NCBI GenBank assembly: GCA_003157055.1
Contig: PMIG01000166.1
Span: 1 to 7,602 of the forward strand
Direction: 5' to 3'
DNA from: Bacteroidales bacterium
Lineage (GTDB): Bacteria; Bacteroidota; Bacteroidia; Bacteroidales; VadinHA17
DNA length: 7,602 nucleotides
The number at the start of each line of letters is the position of its first letter. Within the stretch, counting starts at the first letter, position 1. This document shows, piece by piece, positions 5,040 to 7,602 of this stretch. A program made the position numbers and the translations under genes. A model generated the notes under the pieces. That model saw nothing but the letters and a program-made list of their open reading frames with translations. It did no database searches and was not told the origin of the DNA.

Positions 5040-5762
5040 ATGAATCAGGCTCAGTCCGCAAAGAAAAAACCACTGGAATATATCACTGACATCTTCAGGT
5101 CGCTGCTTGAAGTGCTTAAATCGAAATACTTCTATATCGGGCTTCTGACCCTTGGAGCGGGTGGTGCGCTCAATTTTGCATCTCAGACATATCTTCACAA
5201 TTATATCAACGAGGGAAAGATGCTGCCAATGCTGTCGGACCTTATTCTTGACAATCTCCCTGTCCTCAATGTTTCCCTTATTTATGATCTCTTCTGCATT
5301 GTGGTTTTTGCCACTGTCGCCATCTATATAGTTCACAGGAAAGATTATAACAGGATCCCTTTTATCCTGTTGCTCTGCGGAATATTTTTTATAGTAAGGG
5401 GAATATTCATGGTCCTCACTCCTTTCGGCAATCCTCCCGAATTCAATGGTTCGGATGCCTTATTCAACGGCTTTTCAAAATATGAGCTGGGCGTTTACCC
5501 GTCGGGGCATGTCGGGAATTCATTCCTGCTTTTATTACTGGTAAACGACAGCAAGTACAGAAAGATCATGTGGATATGGCTTGCAGTAATAATAACTTCA
5601 TTGTTCCTTGCTCATGGCCATTACAGCATTGATATTCTTTCCGGTATCTTCTTCGCATACGCAATCAGGGCATTTGGCAACAGGCACTTTTCAATGTTCA
5701 ATCTTGGAAATAGCAGTAAGGTGAAAGTGCCTTCAGCGGAGAAAGAAATTATTGATAATTAA
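5040..5762 (+). CDS. PAP2-superfamily membrane enzyme, sphingomyelin-synthase-like (PAP2_C)
   Basis: This 240-residue integral membrane protein has about six hydrophobic segments (near 31-48, 80-98, 106-127, 159-168, 176-191 and 196-211). The catalytic signature of lipid phosphatases and phosphotransferases is visible: P154-SG-H157, then H194-YSI-D198. The second pair has the GHYxID form seen in sphingomyelin synthase and related PAP2_C proteins, and R120-GIFMVLTPFGNPP resembles their conserved motif before the active site. Such enzymes dephosphorylate lipid phosphates or move a phospho-head group onto ceramide or diacylglycerol. Many Bacteroidetes make sphingolipids, so a role in sphingolipid head-group chemistry is plausible, but a plain lipid phosphatase is equally possible. 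The start at 5040 follows a purine-rich AAGGAAAGG stretch (5027-5035), one of the few plausible Shine-Dalgarno-like leaders here. Confidence 0.82.
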   Translation: MNQAQSAKKKPLEYITDIFRSLLEVLKSKYFYIGLLTLGAGGALNFASQTYLHNYINEGKMLPMLSDLILDNLPVLNVSLIYDLFCIVVFATVAIYIVHRKDYNRIPFILLLCGIFFIVRGIFMVLTPFGNPPEFNGSDALFNGFSKYELGVYPSGHVGNSFLLLLLVNDSKYRKIMWIWLAVIITSLFLAHGHYSIDILSGIFFAYAIRAFGNRHFSMFNLGNSSKVKVPSAEKEIIDN

Positions 5763-5797
5763 TACCCCCATCCCATCCTCCCCTTAGGGGGGAAGGA
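5763..5797 (-). repeat. C/G-rich intergenic repeat, minus orientation
   Basis: The unit starts right after the PAP2-like stop codon. Its core hairpin is CCCC (5780-5783), TTA, GGGG (5787-5790), with further pairing of TCCT and AGGA outside. Read on the minus strand, the hairpin is followed by a tail of GGG runs ending GGGGGTA, as in the units at 4652 and 5810. It forms an imperfect inverted repeat with 5810-5843. Confidence 0.65.
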
Positions 5798-5809
5798 GTA
5801 CTAAATGAG

Positions 5810-5843
5810 CTTTCCCCCCTTGGGGGAAACGGGAAAGGGGGTA
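5810..5843 (+). repeat. C/G-rich intergenic repeat, plus orientation
   Basis: The perfect 8-bp stem TTTCCCCC (5811-5818) and GGGGGAAA (5822-5829) closes on CTT, followed by the tail CGGGAAAGGGGGTA. Twelve bases separate it from the inverted unit before it. Together the pair could fold into one long imperfect stem between the PAP2-like and thioredoxin-like genes. It lies 46 bases before the thioredoxin-like start codon. Confidence 0.65.
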
Positions 5844-5889
5844 ACTTTATATAACGATATTTTTTATACACAGATTTAATTGACCAGTA

Positions 5890-6444
5890 ATGAAAACCAA
5901 AATATTCCTTGCCGCATTTTTCATCCTCATGAGCGGAGCAGCCTTCTCTCAGGAAACCCCTGAACCTGCTTCGAAAGTCCTCGAAAAAGCCTATAAGCAG
6001 GCTGCAAAGGAGAAAAAGAATGTATTCGTCATCTTCCATGCCTCATGGTGCGGATGGTGCAAAAAGATGGAAGCATCAATTAATGATCCATCCTGCAGCG
6101 CATACTTTCAGAAGAGCTATGTCTTCGTTCACCTTACAGTGCTTGAAAGAGGCGATCTTAAGAAAACCGATAACCCCGGTGCTGATACGATGTTTGTAAA
6201 ATATGCCGGGAAAAATGCCGGCATCCCTTTCTTTCTCCTTTTTGATAAAAAAGGTAATCTTCTTGCCGATTCTCAGATCAGGAAAGAAGGTGAAGGTCTC
6301 GATAAGCCGGGCCAGAATATGGGCTGCCCTTCTGCAGATGATGAGGTTGCTGCATTTGTAGGCATCCTTAAGAAAACATCAAAAATTACGGACGTTGAAG
6401 CTGCTGCCGTTACCGAAAGATTTAAGAAGAACAACGTTCACTGA
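5890..6444 (+). CDS. Secreted thioredoxin-fold protein
   Basis: This 184-residue protein has a signal peptide (about 1-20, AFS before Q21). The thioredoxin active site is W53-C54-G55-W56-C57, preceded by KNVFVIFHAS. The cis-proline loop is G111-I112-P113. A FFLLFDKKGNLLADS strand pair follows. The CGWC centre and the segment AYKQAAKEKKNVFVIF place it with periplasmic thiol-disulfide proteins of the thioredoxin_7/DsbD-gamma type, which reduce or shuffle disulfides. The C-terminal part (about 140-184) is charged and helix-like. In this window, the disulfide-prone or heme-binding cysteines of the cytochrome lipoproteins would be conceivable clients, but the gene is not in their cluster. The start ATG follows an A/T-rich leader after the paired repeats. 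Confidence 0.9.
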   Translation: MKTKIFLAAFFILMSGAAFSQETPEPASKVLEKAYKQAAKEKKNVFVIFHASWCGWCKKMEASINDPSCSAYFQKSYVFVHLTVLERGDLKKTDNPGADTMFVKYAGKNAGIPFFLLFDKKGNLLADSQIRKEGEGLDKPGQNMGCPSADDEVAAFVGILKKTSKITDVEAAAVTERFKKNNVH

Positions 6445-6569
6445 TCTTTCCGCAGCTGATTCCTTTTTTCTACAAGCAGAATAATAAAATAATTTACGAC
6501 TGCAATCACTGCCTTCGCAGCAATGAACAGCGTGTAGGATATCTTCCGGTTCTCCGGCCCAGTCATCAT
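6438..6569 (-). CDS. Possible 43-residue single-pass membrane protein
   Basis: This short open frame is on the minus strand. It begins with two adjacent ATG codons (6569 and 6566) and ends at 6438, overlapping the last 7 bases of the convergent thioredoxin-like gene. The product starts MMTGPENRKI, has one hydrophobic segment (about 10-33, SYTLFIAAKAVIAVVNYFII) and ends in a charged tail VEKRNQLRKDQ. A GGAG lies 6 bases before the first ATG, and an in-frame stop just upstream fixes the start. The hydrophobic core plus positive tail looks like a real small membrane protein, and codon use resembles the neighbouring genes. I recognise no family. It could also be a remnant of a longer membrane gene, or chance. 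Confidence 0.4.
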   Translation of the reverse strand: MMTGPENRKISYTLFIAAKAVIAVVNYFIILLVEKRNQLRKDQ

Positions 6570-6685
6570 CGATCACTCCGACATTCCGCCAATGCCTGCA
6601 ATTTGGAGCGCACTCCTTTATGATAAAAATCAACATTATTCTACCTGCTTTGTTTTAATATCACATTATCAAATACCAGCTTATT

Positions 6686-7602
6686 ATGAACAATGCCATT
6701 TACAATTTCAGGGAGCCAAAGAATGAGCCGGTTCTGACTTACGGACCTGGCAGCAGCGAGCGTGAGCTGCTCTCAATAGAATTGAAGAGGCAGTACGGCA
6801 ATGTGATTGATATTCCGCTTATCATTGGCGGAAAGGAGATCAGGACAGGAAAAACCGGGAAAGTTGTAATGCCCTCTGAACATAGCCATGTTCTTGCCAC
6901 CTATCATATGGCCGGCGAAAAAGAGGTTGAGATGGCAATCAATGCCGCCCTTGATGCCAAATGCGAATGGATGACGCTTGCATGGATGGAGAGAGCTGCG
7001 ATAATGATTAAGGCGGCTGAGCTTATTTCAAAAAAATACAGATTCCTCCTGAATGCCGCCACAATGCTCGGCCAGGGTAAGAATGTTTACCAGGCTGAGA
7101 TAGACTCGGCATGCGAGATAATAGATTACCTGAGGTTTAACTCATATTTTGCCTCACGGATCTATGAGGAACAACCACTTTCCGACAATCAGACCATCAA
7201 CAGGCTCGAGTACCGGCCCCTCGAGGGATTCATTTATACAATAACTCCCTTTAATTTCACCGCGATAGCTTCTAACCTGAATACCAGCGTTGCCCTTATG
7301 GGAAACACAACTGTCTGGAAGCCGGCTACAACATCCCTTCTCTCAAACTATTATTTCATGATGATCATGAAGGAAGCCGGGATGCCCGATGGGGTCATCA
7401 ACTTTGTTCCGGGCTCCGGATCGCTTATCAGCAGTGTCGTTCTGAAGCATAAGGAACTTGCCGGAATACATTTCACAGGTTCAAATCCGACTTTCAATAC
7501 AATCTGGAAACAGATTTCTGAAAATCTTTCGGTTTACAGGTCCTATCCTAAAATTGTGGGCGAAACCGGCGGAAAGGATTTCATCTTCGCTCACAAATCC
7601 GC
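6686..7602 (+). CDS. pruA: L-glutamate gamma-semialdehyde (P5C) dehydrogenase, partial (N-terminal 305 codons)
   Basis: The frame is open from the ATG at 6686 to the right edge, so the gene is cut there. The full family length is about 540 residues. It oxidises glutamate semialdehyde, in equilibrium with P5C, to glutamate with NAD+ in proline breakdown. Visible marks of the ALDH4A1-type branch shared by animals and Bacteroidetes are TPFNFTAIASNL (187-198, with N190), ALMGNTTVWKP (203-213, with the NAD-binding K212), FTGSNPTFNTIWKQI (263-277) and GETGGKDF (292-299, with the conserved E293). The catalytic cysteine would lie beyond the window. No proline dehydrogenase domain is fused at the N-terminus, so it is the stand-alone form. 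No clear promoter is visible in the 116 bases before it, and no proline dehydrogenase gene is in view. Confidence 0.95.
   Translation, partial: MNNAIYNFREPKNEPVLTYGPGSSERELLSIELKRQYGNVIDIPLIIGGKEIRTGKTGKVVMPSEHSHVLATYHMAGEKEVEMAINAALDAKCEWMTLAWMERAAIMIKAAELISKKYRFLLNAATMLGQGKNVYQAEIDSACEIIDYLRFNSYFASRIYEEQPLSDNQTINRLEYRPLEGFIYTITPFNFTAIASNLNTSVALMGNTTVWKPATTSLLSNYYFMMIMKEAGMPDGVINFVPGSGSLISSVVLKHKELAGIHFTGSNPTFNTIWKQISENLSVYRSYPKIVGETGGKDFIFAHKS

Noticed and set aside
6379..6636. 85-codon minus-strand open frame, Cys- and Trp-rich
   Set aside because: Its cysteines do not form a recognisable metal site, it overlaps 66 bases of the thioredoxin-like coding region, and the overlapping 43-codon frame has a more protein-like membrane segment. 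Not fully excluded.

Overview
The window looks like chromosomal DNA of a Bacteroidota (Bacteroidetes) bacterium, probably an environmental or uncultured member. Four things point there. Two sites match the Bacteroidetes promoter consensus TAnnTTTG. Start codons sit in A/T-rich leaders, mostly without Shine-Dalgarno sequences. The protein families fit (DUF5777 barrel, tRNA_anti-like OB-fold lipid-anchored or membrane-anchored protein, eukaryote-type P5C dehydrogenase, short-motif lipoproteins). Intergenic C/G-rich hairpin repeats are also typical of this phylum. No species can be named from the sequence alone.

Layout. Bases 1-652 hold a single-gene mobile unit: an intact Y1 (HUH) transposase of the IS200/IS605 or REP-associated type on the minus strand. 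It is bracketed by two inverted copies of a two-hairpin module (1-65 and 587-652), and two further palindromes follow (663-676, 681-710). A Bacteroidetes-type promoter (739-768) then leads into a Nudix hydrolase (792-1307). Bases 1364-4616 carry five tightly packed plus-strand genes (gaps of 8 to 16 bases), all predicted to be exported: a tri-heme c-type lipoprotein, a mono-heme c-type lipoprotein, a DUF5777 beta-barrel protein, a YceI-family lipocalin-like protein and a membrane-anchored OB-fold protein. Next come a G-rich repeat that contains a canonical G-quadruplex motif (4652-4680), a small DUF2007-like protein (4713-4955), a PAP2/sphingomyelin-synthase-like membrane enzyme with its own promoter and a palindrome at the expected start site (4942-5762), an inverted pair of the same C/G-rich repeat family (5763-5843), a secreted thioredoxin-fold protein (5890-6444), a possible 43-residue membrane protein on the minus strand (6438-6569), and the first 305 codons of a P5C dehydrogenase (pruA-like) that runs off the right edge.

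How the parts may work together. The five-gene cluster is the most interesting region. Two heme lipoproteins, a predicted outer-membrane barrel, a family known to bind isoprenoid-type ligands, and an OB-fold protein in one transcription unit suggest a cell-envelope redox or ligand-handling system. That function is inferred from family membership and gene order. The heme domains fall into two types with different heme-attachment spacing (CX4CH and CXXCH) and different flanking cysteine placement, so the cluster grew by domain duplication. The mobile unit with matched hairpin pairs is the second point of interest, because a compensatory base change shows that the hairpin structure is under selection.
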